A DNA stretch of 39,221 bases from an uncultured Lachnospiraceae bacterium (GCA_945868305.1 CAMBKU010000021.1:1-39221); one strand, 5' to 3'; positions 7,581-16,041 are shown, counted from the first letter of the stretch. Notes: generated by a model not told the origin, from the sequence alone. Numbers and translations are program-made.

Positions 7581-9552
7581 ATCATACTATCCAAAATTAG
7601 CAGCTTCTAACTTAAAAAAGAACAAACAGGTATATCTACCATATATGATAGCCTGTACTGCAGCAATTACCATGTTTTTTATTCTGCAGTCTTTAGCAAA
7701 AAATGCTTGCCAGCTTTCAATGCGCGGCGGAAACAGCCTTATCTCTATCCTGAACTTTGGAACAAGAGTCATTGCTATTTTCTCGGTTATCCTTTTGTTC
7801 TACACAAATAGCTTTTTGATAAAACGACGTAAAAAAGAGATTGGACTTTACAATATTTTAGGTATGGAAAAAAAGCATCTTGCCTTTATGATGACTTATG
7901 AAACGCTGTTTACCTACGGAATCTGTATCAGCATCGGTCTTATTATAGGTATGATTTTAAATAAACTGATGTTTTTATTACTGCTTCGGATTTTACAGTT
8001 TGATGTACACCTGAAATTTCATATTTCACTTTCCGCAATAGTAAACACTGCTATACTGTTTATGTTCATTTTTCTTGCAATGCTCGTTTTTAACCTGTTG
8101 CAGATTCATCTGGCAAAGCCGGTAGAACTGCTTTCTGCAGATAAATCCGGCGAAAAGGAGCCAAAAGGGAAACTCATTTCCACAATTTTGGGAATCGTCC
8201 TTCTGGCAGGGGGCTACGCAATCGCACTATTTACCGAAGAACCAATTTCTGCCATACCGCTGTTTTTCGTGGCAATCCTGCTTGTCATTACAGGAACCTA
8301 TCTTCTTTTTACCACAGGCAGCATTGCATTTTTAAAGAGACTAAAACGCAATAAAAAATATTACTATAAAACAGAACACTTTATTTCTACTTCATCGATG
8401 ATTTACCGTATGAAACAAAATGCTGTGGGACTGGCAAGTATCTGTATCTTAAGTACTGCCGTACTTTTAATTCTTTCCACAACAGTTTCTGTGTATGGGG
8501 GAATGAATGATATATTAAAGACACGTTTTCCAAGAGAGGTTGCCATCACACTGGAAAATCCAACCGAAGAAGCAAAAGAAAACCTTAACAATATTTTAAA
8601 CGAGAATTATGCGACTTACCAGGTAGAGCCAAAGGATATTACAGCCTATCCATGTGCTTTCTTTGCTGCCACAAAGGAAAATGACGCCGGAAATAAATTA
8701 AACCTAAGCAATGACGAAGCGCCAGACACCTCTCTCTACTGCGGAATTTATATGTTTTCTCTGGCTGATTACAATAAACTGACCGGAAAGAATATTTCCC
8801 TTGCTCCGAATGAAGCTCTGATTTGTATGGCAGATGGAAATTACTCTCAAAAAACCATAAATTTAAATCGCGATGTGTATAAAAATGTGGGAGACTGTTC
8901 CGACTTTCCGGATATAGACCCTTCCTATTCAAGCTATATGGATCTTTATTACATTGTACTTCCTGATGCGGCACAGATTCTCGCTTACGATCAGATATAT
9001 AACGAAAATCCGGGAAAGACAGCCCTGGATGAGCAATATGAATTTAATATTGTTGGAAAAAAACAAAATGTTCATGACTTTTCTGTCGCCCTTTTTGACA
9101 CCTTAAATGGCACAGATGGAATTTTCATTGAATGCCGTGAAGAATCAAAAGAATCCTTCTTTGCAACCTTTGGCTCTCTGCTTTTTATCGGAATCTTCCT
9201 TGGCGCTCTGTTCCTTGGTGCAACCGTTTTAATTATCTATTATAAACAGATTTCAGAAGGATTTGATGACAGAGAACGCTATGCACTGATGGAAAAGGTT
9301 GGATTATCAAAAGATGAAATTAAAAAGACCATCCATAATCAGATTTTGAAGGTATTTTTCCTTCCACTTGTCATGGCAATCATTCATATTGTCTTCGCAT
9401 TCAAAATGATGGTACGGCTTCTAAGCCTGCTTTGTCTAACAAATGTAACGGTATTTTTCCTTTGTACCGTCATCACAATCGTGATTTTTGGTGTGATTTA
9501 TTCTATTGTATACGGATTAACCGCAAAAACCTATTACAAAATCGTGGAATAA
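7573..9552 (+). CDS. ABC transporter permease, BceB-like (FtsX family)
   Basis: The protein is about 659 residues, matching BceB-type permeases. It opens with YPKLAASNLKKNKQVYLPYM, typical of the family, followed by the first membrane helix. Further helices group near 55-160, 205-260 and 280-320. A large extracellular domain (about 320-530) is the family's proposed peptide-sensing part. The last three helices lie near 540-655. ATG at 7573 is preferred over GTG at 7564; it overlaps the end of the ATPase gene by 8 bases. It probably acts with the kinase as a joint sensor and detoxifier of cell-wall-active peptides. The gene ends at a strong inverted repeat. Confidence 0.9.
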   Translation: MNKSYYPKLAASNLKKNKQVYLPYMIACTAAITMFFILQSLAKNACQLSMRGGNSLISILNFGTRVIAIFSVILLFYTNSFLIKRRKKEIGLYNILGMEKKHLAFMMTYETLFTYGICISIGLIIGMILNKLMFLLLLRILQFDVHLKFHISLSAIVNTAILFMFIFLAMLVFNLLQIHLAKPVELLSADKSGEKEPKGKLISTILGIVLLAGGYAIALFTEEPISAIPLFFVAILLVITGTYLLFTTGSIAFLKRLKRNKKYYYKTEHFISTSSMIYRMKQNAVGLASICILSTAVLLILSTTVSVYGGMNDILKTRFPREVAITLENPTEEAKENLNNILNENYATYQVEPKDITAYPCAFFAATKENDAGNKLNLSNDEAPDTSLYCGIYMFSLADYNKLTGKNISLAPNEALICMADGNYSQKTINLNRDVYKNVGDCSDFPDIDPSYSSYMDLYYIVLPDAAQILAYDQIYNENPGKTALDEQYEFNIVGKKQNVHDFSVALFDTLNGTDGIFIECREESKESFFATFGSLLFIGIFLGALFLGATVLIIYYKQISEGFDDRERYALMEKVGLSKDEIKKTIHNQILKVFFLPLVMAIIHIVFAFKMMVRLLSLLCLTNVTVFFLCTVITIVIFGVIYSIVYGLTAKTYYKIVE

Positions 9553-9572
9553 CAAAAATAACGAGAAATATT

Positions 9573-9632
9573 GAAAGCCCACACAGTCTATCGGAAAAAT
9601 CAGTATTTATCCGATAGATTGCGTGGGCTTTC
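9573..9632. terminator. Long inverted repeat between convergent genes, likely bidirectional terminator
   Basis: Left arm 9573-9594 (GAAAGCCCACACAGTCTATC, then GG) pairs with right arm 9611-9632 over 22 positions with two mismatches around a 16-base loop. It lies between the end of the BceB-like gene (+) and the HD hydrolase gene (-). There is no long T tract; the minus-strand side is only moderately T-rich. Position makes a shared terminator the best explanation. Confidence 0.6.
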
Positions 9633-9646
9633 ACACTTAATCTCAC

Positions 9647-10513
9647 TCATGCTTCCTTAAATACCTTCGCAAAAAAGCTGTCATAATACCGCATTACAAC
9701 CGTATTTTCCAATTCCTGCAAAGCATTTTTACATTCTTCGTAATACCATTTTTGTTTTTTTACATCTTTTTGGTTAAAACGCAGCCACATAGCCTCACCA
9801 AATATTTTCTTTTCCTTGACCAGCGAACCAAGATTTGCCGTTTTATCGCTTAATGCAATAATTTTGATTTCAGAAGAAGCATTTTTCATATGTTCCAGGC
9901 TTTCCTTTTTCCTGATTTCCCAGGTATCCGCAGGATTTTGACCACGCCTTTTATTTTCGCTGTCATTTGCGACCAATTCTGCGATATAAGTGCCAAAATG
10001 AGCCTCAATATCCGCTTTTGTAACCGAGGTATCTTCCATAGTATCATGGAGAAGTGCCGCAATTTTTACCGCTTCTTTATCTGTCAGAAGGCTGGCATAA
10101 TTTAACGTCCAGATTAAATGTGTCATATAAGGGATTTTCCGCCCCTTCCGCAGTTGATTTTTGTGTGCTGACGCCGCAAATTCATAGGCTTCCTGCATTT
10201 TTTCCGAAAGACCGTCTGCTTCCGGGAAAAGCGGTGCCCTGCCAGCTAAAATCTGTGCCTGTATTCTATCATAGATTTCCTCTGCCTCCACAGCCACCTG
10301 TTCTGTTTGCCCATAGATATCTGCCTCCTTATAGCAACAGGAAGGACATACTTTCCCATTATAAACCTGAAGTCCGGAAAAACAGGGGCATCCTTTTCCG
10401 CAAAAAAAGCCATCTGCCCCTACATTTAAAATTCCATGCACAGCTCTGCAGTAATATTTATCTTCGTTATTCTGATATGCAATATGATAAAAAACGTGCC
10501 CTCTTTTTTCCAT
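9647..10513 (-). CDS. HD-domain phosphohydrolase, RelA/SpoT hydrolase-like
   Basis: The 288-residue protein has a cysteine-rich N-terminal part (about 15-75, with FFCGKGCPCFSG and VCPSCCYKE) that may bind a metal. An HD hydrolase domain follows (about 100-240) with the (p)ppGpp-hydrolase-like arrangement HKNQLRKGRKIPYMTHL, AALLHDTMEDT (the HD pair) and ALSDKTANL. Such domains usually hydrolyse nucleotide phosphates, but the substrate is unproven and no synthetase domain is present. ATG at 10513 is preferred: GGAGAAGGGACGGGG lies just upstream, whereas a GTG at 10537 has no ribosome site. It starts within 30 bases of the end of the carbamoyltransferase-like gene, so they are probably co-transcribed. 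Confidence 0.75.
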   Translation of the reverse strand: MEKRGHVFYHIAYQNNEDKYYCRAVHGILNVGADGFFCGKGCPCFSGLQVYNGKVCPSCCYKEADIYGQTEQVAVEAEEIYDRIQAQILAGRAPLFPEADGLSEKMQEAYEFAASAHKNQLRKGRKIPYMTHLIWTLNYASLLTDKEAVKIAALLHDTMEDTSVTKADIEAHFGTYIAELVANDSENKRRGQNPADTWEIRKKESLEHMKNASSEIKIIALSDKTANLGSLVKEKKIFGEAMWLRFNQKDVKKQKWYYEECKNALQELENTVVMRYYDSFFAKVFKEA

Positions 10514-10539
10514 TATACAGCCCCGTCCCTTCTCCACTT

Positions 10540-11370
10540 TTAATGCAGCAGACTAAATATCAAAATTGCCTGATGAACCTCCAAAAGATGTCCTTTAAAT
10601 TCATATCCCACAAAATAAGGACTGTTTATCACATCTTCCGCTACTTCTTCTCCTCGATAAAAAGGCGGACATGGATTAAACATTGCTCCTCCATTCGCAA
10701 GATTCATAATTTCCATTGTCACCTGATAGTTTTTAAAAGCATGAAGTTCTCCGTGTGTTAAGGAATCTGTGCAGACAATATCCGTTCCCTTTACAGCCTC
10801 CCTCAAATCACGGATAACCTCAACCCCTTCAATTTCATAGCCTTTCGGACAGCATTGTCTCAGCTCAAAGCCCATCACACGAGCTGCCTCCTGCCACGTT
10901 TCACCCACATTACCCTTCGCTCCGACAAAGAGGAATCTGTCATTGCAAAAGTGATTCCGTACTTTGGAAAAAGCGTATAAATCCGATATGATTTCGCAGG
11001 GATGATTGACATCCGTCAACGCATTAATGACCGGAAAAGCCGCATAAGTTGCGATTTCTTCCAAAACTCCAATATCTTTATGACGAATTACTGCGACATC
11101 AACCCAGTTATTCAGATATTTTACAACATCCTCCATTTTTTCCCGTTTATCCAAGGCATCCGGTGGAAAGAGAATCGTCTCACCTCCAAGCATATGCACC
11201 CCCTTTTCAAAAGCCACCCGGGTCCTAATACTGGAATTGGGGAAAAAAAGCAATACTGTTTTCCCTGCAAGGAAATTTCCATATTTTCCTTCTTTCACTT
11301 CATCTGCAATCCGAAATATCTCAAAAACATCTTCCTTTGTATAATTGTCCAATCGAATCAAATGCTGCAT
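10540..11370 (-). CDS. Divergent aspartate/ornithine carbamoyltransferase-family protein
   Basis: The 276-residue protein follows the OTCase fold pattern but is shorter than the usual 310-340 residues. The carbamoyl-phosphate loop is recognisable (SSIRTRVAFEKGVHMLGG), as is HPCEI in place of HPxQ. The second-substrate motifs are changed. The ornithine-binding SMG loop reads LTHG, HCLP reads NPCPP (histidine and leucine lost) while RGEEV is kept, and the RLHxQKA-type end reads LLEVHQA. It may therefore act on a different amino acceptor than ornithine. It lies between a GGDEF gene and an HD hydrolase gene, not in an arginine operon. The start is backed by TTGGAGGAG. Confidence 0.75.
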   Translation of the reverse strand: MQHLIRLDNYTKEDVFEIFRIADEVKEGKYGNFLAGKTVLLFFPNSSIRTRVAFEKGVHMLGGETILFPPDALDKREKMEDVVKYLNNWVDVAVIRHKDIGVLEEIATYAAFPVINALTDVNHPCEIISDLYAFSKVRNHFCNDRFLFVGAKGNVGETWQEAARVMGFELRQCCPKGYEIEGVEVIRDLREAVKGTDIVCTDSLTHGELHAFKNYQVTMEIMNLANGGAMFNPCPPFYRGEEVAEDVINSPYFVGYEFKGHLLEVHQAILIFSLLH

Positions 11371-11415
11371 AAATCTCCTCCAAGCCCTTTTTATTTACGT
11401 AGTCCTTATATTCTC

Positions 11416-12900
11416 CTAGGTCTCTTTTTTTAGTACCTGTGCCACGCTTTTTCTCACGTCCTCTGCATCAAAAGAGGTATGTCCTTTTTTTGTCAGCATG
11501 GCTGTTGCTCCCAAAAGCATTACCTGTTCCTCATTTGTCTTATCTCCGGAAATCGCGATAATCGGCATATTTTCATAATTTTTTCTGGATTTCATGTAAC
11601 GGATTATTTCAAATCCTGCCTGCTCCGGCATATATATATCCAGAAGCAAAGCTGCTATCCTGTCGTTATACTGGCTTAGCGCGCTTAATGTTTCCACACC
11701 ACTTGATGTTTCAACAATTTCGTAATCATTTTGAAAAATCTCTACCAGTTCCCTGCGCCTTTTTTCATCCGCATCTGCAATCAGCATCACGCTCCGGTCC
11801 TCTTTCAAATCTATATTTTGTGCTACATGAATAACAAAACGACCTTTTCCAAAGGATTTCGCCTCATAAAGTGCTTCGTCAGCCATATGATAGAGCCGTT
11901 CAAAGCTGTCTTCCTCCGGTCCTGCCAATGCAATACCGATACTACAGGTAAAACGGCACTCTTTCTCAAGCTTGACACCGCCAAGCCGAACCAGCATTTC
12001 CTTACTTTTTTTTCTTAAGAGTTCTTTATCAGATACCTCCCGCAAAAAAACCACAAATTCATCTCCACCAAACCGTCCTACAATGTCCTCTGCCCGAAAC
12101 ATATGAGAAAGAATATCTCCCATTTTTGCTAACAGTTCATCTCCAACCTGATGCCCCAGCTTATCATTAACAAATTTAAAATTATCCAGATCGATAATAA
12201 AAAGGGCACACATACCTGTCCGGTCTGTAGCCTGTAGTGCAGACACAATCTGCTTTTCACAGGCACTCCGGTTATAAATGCCAGTAAGGTAATCCATCGT
12301 ACCCAGTTTCTTTAACGTTGTATTGACTTTTCCCTCTCGAATACGCGCTCCGGTTACAATCCATGCAATCGCAAAGGAGAGAAACATGCCGACTAAGGAG
12401 TTAAAAATATCATATTTGGAAAACATCGGTAGTTTATAAACTTCCTCACATAAAATAAAAATGAACTCCAGTCCAATTGAAAGCAAAGCATAATAATTAT
12501 AAGGAAAATTAAACAAAAGCGGCAGACAAGCCATCAAAAGAGGGAAATAGGCTGCCGGTGCATCCGGATTTGCCAATACATCAATATTTATAATTTCCAG
12601 CATATAGCTGAAATAAAAAAGAATGCACACAGCCTGACTTATTTTATAGCTACACCCTATTTTTCGCATCACACAGGAAGCTGCGAAAAACAGGATTAAC
12701 AGCGGAACCATCAGCCAGTAGGCATTCTTGACTTTCCAGCCCTGGAATAACAACGGTGTAATCAATATAAATACAATAAAAAGAACTATCGTTAACAGAA
12801 TCATCTGCTGCATCACAAGCAAATTTGCCTTCGCAATCTCCTGTTTGTGATCCCTATAATATGACTCCACCGATTCCATATATTCCCCTATTCCTATCAT
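11416..12900 (-). CDS. Membrane diguanylate cyclase with C-terminal receiver domain
   Basis: The 494-residue protein has about six N-terminal membrane helices (roughly 30-205), a GGDEF domain (about 217-365) and a CheY-like receiver domain at the C-terminus (about 375-490). The active-site motif is an intact GGDEF, preceded by FIIDLDNFKFVND. The inhibitory I-site RAED lies exactly five residues before GGDEF, so product feedback is expected. The receiver has the aspartate in ALLLDIYMP and a lysine in MLTKKG. Active cyclases make c-di-GMP. The receiver after the cyclase is the reverse of PleD-type order. A second in-frame ATG at 12879 with AGGGGA upstream is an alternative start. Confidence 0.86.
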   Translation of the reverse strand: MIGIGEYMESVESYYRDHKQEIAKANLLVMQQMILLTIVLFIVFILITPLLFQGWKVKNAYWLMVPLLILFFAASCVMRKIGCSYKISQAVCILFYFSYMLEIINIDVLANPDAPAAYFPLLMACLPLLFNFPYNYYALLSIGLEFIFILCEEVYKLPMFSKYDIFNSLVGMFLSFAIAWIVTGARIREGKVNTTLKKLGTMDYLTGIYNRSACEKQIVSALQATDRTGMCALFIIDLDNFKFVNDKLGHQVGDELLAKMGDILSHMFRAEDIVGRFGGDEFVVFLREVSDKELLRKKSKEMLVRLGGVKLEKECRFTCSIGIALAGPEEDSFERLYHMADEALYEAKSFGKGRFVIHVAQNIDLKEDRSVMLIADADEKRRRELVEIFQNDYEIVETSSGVETLSALSQYNDRIAALLLDIYMPEQAGFEIIRYMKSRKNYENMPIIAISGDKTNEEQVMLLGATAMLTKKGHTSFDAEDVRKSVAQVLKKET

Positions 12901-12958
12901 AAACGATTTCTCCCAACATTTTCCCCATAAACTTGACTTCTAAAGCCTGATTACCTCA

Positions 12959-12987
12959 ATTTTATCATTATTGAATCCAATTTACAA
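12959..12987 (-). promoter_or_regulatory. Candidate promoter for the GGDEF gene
   Basis: On the minus strand TTGTAA (12987-12982) and TAAAAT (12964-12959) are spaced by 17 bases, about 60 bases before the GGDEF start. The same promoter could serve the carbamoyltransferase and HD genes, since no terminator is seen between them. Confidence 0.45.
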
Positions 12988-12992
12988 TATTT

Positions 12993-14051
12993 TTAATCCC
13001 ACCCCATAAATATTCTGATTTTTTCCACTAATGCAGATGCTGCTTTTTCATGAGATTTTTCCGTTGGATGATATGCGCTGACGCGACCATCTTCTTCCCT
13101 TTGTTCTCGTAAAAACAGGTAATCTGCGTTTTCATCCCCGGTTTCTTTGCGATAAAGCTCCACTGCCCGTTCCATGGCCGGGCAAAGGCGCTCTCCCATT
13201 AATCCCAGCGTACAAAGCATTTTTGCCTGTGGGTTGTTCTTTCTTATTACTTTTAAAAATTCTGCATACTCTTTACTGTAGGCATCCTCCCGCTCTTTTA
13301 GCCCCCTGCAGTATGAATCGTCATTGGTTCCTAAATTTACTACTACAAGCTGCGGAACAAATTTTTTAAAATCCCAGATAACATCGGTCAATTCCAGTTC
13401 ACCGAATGGTTTTGCATAGGAAAATCCGCATTTTTCATAATAAAGCGGCACACGCGCCTCCAAAGAACGGCTGTCTGTATCAGAATACCCACTGTAAATG
13501 CCGTACCCACTATAAGACACCATGCTGTAATCTGCCTGAAGTGCCATTGCCGTTTTATACGCATAGGCCCTTGTCACGTCTTCCGTATCTGTACGAAATA
13601 CTGTTTCCGGATCTTCCATATCCACACCAAAACCACAGGTAATGGAATCTCCTATAAACTCGATTTTTCGCTGCTTCTCCGGTACAGGAACAATCTTTCC
13701 GTCCGTTTCAATCTCCCGAATACCCATAGTCGACATAGCACATTCTGATAATTTTAAGATAACAATTTCAGCAGTCCGCTTCTCATTACCCTTAAAAATA
13801 GTGACTGTTTCCTCTGGTTTTTGCAGCACTTTATCCATAATACGTTCTCCATTCATATAGATACCGATACGGGCCGGACCTTCTGTCACCCGCCCGTTTG
13901 TAGAATCATCGCCCATAAGTGTAACCGCAGCATACGTTCCTTTCACCGAAAAGGCAATCCCTGTTCCGGAAAGCCCGCACCAGCAAACTCCACGATAGGC
14001 GGTTGTTCTTCCCAGCAATTTTACATTTTTTTCATTTATTTCATATTTCAT
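12993..14051 (-). CDS. SGNH esterase resembling carbohydrate esterase family 2
   Basis: The 352-residue protein has an N-terminal jelly-roll-like region (about 1-120) and an SGNH/GDSL hydrolase domain (about 125-352), the two-domain order of CE2 acetyl esterases. The nucleophile is S136 in FIGDSITCG, the oxyanion motif is GTND near 243, and the histidine is H328 in HPT. CE2 enzymes remove acetyl groups from plant polysaccharides or their fragments. No signal peptide is visible, so it probably works inside the cell on imported oligosaccharides. The start is preceded by TAGGAG. A palindromic leader lies upstream. Confidence 0.85.
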   Translation of the reverse strand: MKYEINEKNVKLLGRTTAYRGVCWCGLSGTGIAFSVKGTYAAVTLMGDDSTNGRVTEGPARIGIYMNGERIMDKVLQKPEETVTIFKGNEKRTAEIVILKLSECAMSTMGIREIETDGKIVPVPEKQRKIEFIGDSITCGFGVDMEDPETVFRTDTEDVTRAYAYKTAMALQADYSMVSYSGYGIYSGYSDTDSRSLEARVPLYYEKCGFSYAKPFGELELTDVIWDFKKFVPQLVVVNLGTNDDSYCRGLKEREDAYSKEYAEFLKVIRKNNPQAKMLCTLGLMGERLCPAMERAVELYRKETGDENADYLFLREQREEDGRVSAYHPTEKSHEKAASALVEKIRIFMGWD

Positions 14052-14072
14052 TTGACAGACTCCTATTATTAT

Positions 14073-14139
14073 GTATGATAATCAAAAAAGAAGATAAAAA
14101 ACCGTATTTTACACCGCTTTTCATCTTCTTTTATCATAC
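14073..14139 (-). promoter_or_regulatory. Large AT-rich palindrome in the leader of the esterase gene
   Basis: Nested arms pair across the segment: GTATGATA (14073-14080) with TATCATAC (14132-14139), and AAAAGAAGAT (14086-14095) with ATCTTCTTTT (14123-14132). On the minus strand the hairpin ends in a T run, so it can be a terminator for the permease gene. A candidate minus promoter, TTTACA (14161-14156), 17 bases, TATGAT (14138-14133), would place the hairpin in the esterase leader, where it could attenuate transcription. Which reading is right is not decided by the sequence. Confidence 0.5.
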
Positions 14140-14166
14140 GTTATCTGTGATTTTATGTAAATATTT

Positions 14167-15573
14167 TTATTTTCCCATTTTTATTTTCTGATGTGTGATC
14201 GGATACATCTCATTTTCCATTGCCATCACTTTCGGCATCGGAATCGACTTGAAAGGCTTTATTTTCATTACCTTTTTAATCCAGATAAATGCATACACAC
14301 TGAGTGCCGCGAAAATCAAAATACAAATCAGATAAATCCGGCTTTGCACTTGCGGATTGGAATCTATATTTATAATCATAAACAGATTTCCAAGCACTCC
14401 AAGAATCGGAAATACTGGACCAAGCGGCACTTTAAAGGTTCTTGGTGCTTTCGGCAGACGATGTCTTAAAATCAACACATTGATGTTGGAAATGATATAT
14501 GCCACCATCCAGAATACACAGCCAATCAAAATTAAAAAGGAAAGCGAATCCGTTGTGGAAAGCCCTGTAGCATTGATAAAAATCATAACACCGCCAATTG
14601 TCAGGATGCCTACATAAGGTGCATTCTTTTTGTTTCGCTTCTGAAATATCTGTGGGAGAAGATTAATTTTGGCCATCCCGGCACAGATATAGGAAAGGGA
14701 ACTAATTACTGAATTTACGGTACTGATTACGGCAAAAACAGATACTAGCGCCATCCATGCCATCCCGGCTTTTCCAAGAATCGACGTTCCGTAAAGAATA
14801 TGCGGAGACGTATCTGCTGCCAGCGTTTGCCATTCCGTGTAGTTATGCATTCCAAACACTACAATAACTTCCATTCCGCAAACAATTAGAAGACTCAATA
14901 CCATGCCAAGGGGAATATTTCTTCTTGCATTTTTGACATCCTTAGAAATCGGAATGACAAACTCGCAACCCAGAAACAAGAAAAATGCCAGTCCAACCAA
15001 AGAAAAAACATCCTTAAAATCCCAGGAAAGAACATATGGCTGCTCTACTATCGTTCCGGTTCCAATTCCAGTGATACCGATAATTCCCATAAGCACTAAG
15101 GAAAAGATAAGTCCATATACTACAATATTCTGAATTTTGGCAAACATATCTACACCATTTAAATTTGCGATAATTAATATGATAAGTAAAATCACACAAT
15201 AAACATTCGAGGGAATTCCGGTGTGAAATACGCTGTTCATAGCATTTCCGAACATTGCGCATTCCACACTTCCGCAGATGGTATTACAGACCAAATAGCC
15301 GCCTACCATAGACACGATGGCTGCAAAAGGCCCCATACATGCCAGCGTATACTGAGCCAGACCACCAGTGAGATTCGGCATCAGGGCATTCAGTTCCGCA
15401 AGAGACAATGCCGTAAAAATATTTATCACACAGGCAATTCCCATGGCAATAATAAAACTGGTTCCGATTGCTCCAGCACCCTGTCCCAAAGACATCAGAC
15501 AGCTTGTAGCAACAATCAGCCCGACACCTGTTGCAATTACACTGGGAAGCCCTAATTTTTTCTCATCACTCAT
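14167..15573 (-). CDS. APC-superfamily amino acid permease
   Basis: The 468-residue protein has about 12 hydrophobic helices and the APC-family opening, LGLPSVIATGVGLIVATSCL, corresponding to the substrate-contacting broken first helix. ATG at 15573 is chosen because GAGGAGGA lies 7 bases before it. The upstream TTG at 15579 is spurious. It probably imports an amino acid, imino acid or amine by proton or sodium symport. It is the last gene of the oxidoreductase cluster and directly follows a PII-family gene with 13 bases between, suggesting PII controls the permease. The substrate is probably that of the neighbouring oxidoreductase, by inference only. Confidence 0.87.
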   Translation of the reverse strand: MSDEKKLGLPSVIATGVGLIVATSCLMSLGQGAGAIGTSFIIAMGIACVINIFTALSLAELNALMPNLTGGLAQYTLACMGPFAAIVSMVGGYLVCNTICGSVECAMFGNAMNSVFHTGIPSNVYCVILLIILIIANLNGVDMFAKIQNIVVYGLIFSLVLMGIIGITGIGTGTIVEQPYVLSWDFKDVFSLVGLAFFLFLGCEFVIPISKDVKNARRNIPLGMVLSLLIVCGMEVIVVFGMHNYTEWQTLAADTSPHILYGTSILGKAGMAWMALVSVFAVISTVNSVISSLSYICAGMAKINLLPQIFQKRNKKNAPYVGILTIGGVMIFINATGLSTTDSLSFLILIGCVFWMVAYIISNINVLILRHRLPKAPRTFKVPLGPVFPILGVLGNLFMIINIDSNPQVQSRIYLICILIFAALSVYAFIWIKKVMKIKPFKSIPMPKVMAMENEMYPITHQKIKMGK

Positions 15574-15586
15574 CGCCAACTCCTCC

Positions 15587-15940
15587 TCAACTTAAAGCAT
15601 CCAGCCCTTCCTCTCCGGTGCGGACACGAATTACATTGGACAATTCGGATACAAAGATTTTACCATCCCCGATATGTCCGGTATAAAGTTCTTTTTTTAT
15701 CACATCTACAACACTCGAAACCTTTTCTGTTTCTACTACAATGATAATCATCTGCTTCGGCAGCAATTCCATTTCTGCCCGCTCAGATACCTCATACTCC
15801 TGCGTTCCTTTCTGAACGCCGCAACCCAATACCTGAATCACTGTCATACCTGTAACACCAAGCTTGCTTAGTGCCTTTTTCAAACTGGACAATTTATACA
15901 TAGACGTTACTACTTCAATTCTTGACAAACTATCTGACAT
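15587..15940 (-). CDS. PII-family signal transduction protein (GlnB/GlnK-like, divergent T-loop)
   Basis: The 117-residue protein has the PII trimer-fold pattern: GMTVIQVLGCGVQKG before the T-loop, the ELLPKQMIIIVV strand after it, and the C-terminal signature YTGHIGDGKIFVSELSNVIRVRTGEEG, which includes the B-loop ATP-binding residues. In the T-loop, the position of the uridylylated tyrosine 51 of E. coli GlnB holds glutamate (EYEVSERAEM), so classical uridylylation is unlikely. ATG at 15940 follows AAGGAG at 8 bases; the longer 5' reading lacks a ribosome site. PII proteins bind ATP/ADP and 2-oxoglutarate and often block a cognate transporter. Here the neighbour is an APC permease, not AmtB. 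Confidence 0.88.
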   Translation of the reverse strand: MSDSLSRIEVVTSMYKLSSLKKALSKLGVTGMTVIQVLGCGVQKGTQEYEVSERAEMELLPKQMIIIVVETEKVSSVVDVIKKELYTGHIGDGKIFVSELSNVIRVRTGEEGLDALS

Positions 15941-16000
15941 AACACACACTCCTTCTCGTTCTACTCTTTTACAACCTGTCTTTTTCATTTTTTTCTTTTA

Positions 16001-16025
16001 GTTTACATAACTTACTTATGTAAAC
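16001..16025. promoter_or_regulatory. Perfect palindrome upstream of the PII-permease pair
   Basis: GTTTACATAA (16001-16010) and TTATGTAAAC (16016-16025) are exact inverted arms around 5 bases. It lies between the DAO-type gene stop and the PII start. On the minus strand it is followed by TAAAAG and an A-rich stretch, not a T tract, so an operator is more likely than a terminator. A weak promoter (TTTACA within the arm, TAAAAG 18 bases on) could overlap it. A GTTTACATAA half-copy also occurs at 2578-2587. Confidence 0.5.
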
Positions 16026-16041
16026 CAAAAGCAGATTCGTT

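Noticed and set aside
10054..10761. A 235-residue plus-strand frame
   Set aside because: It is antisense to the carbamoyltransferase and HD hydrolase genes, both of which have clear family motifs and ribosome sites.
10540..11370. YgeW-type knotted carbamoyltransferase of purine degradation
   Set aside because: The protein is only 276 residues, whereas YgeW proteins are near 400, and no other purine-degradation genes are nearby.
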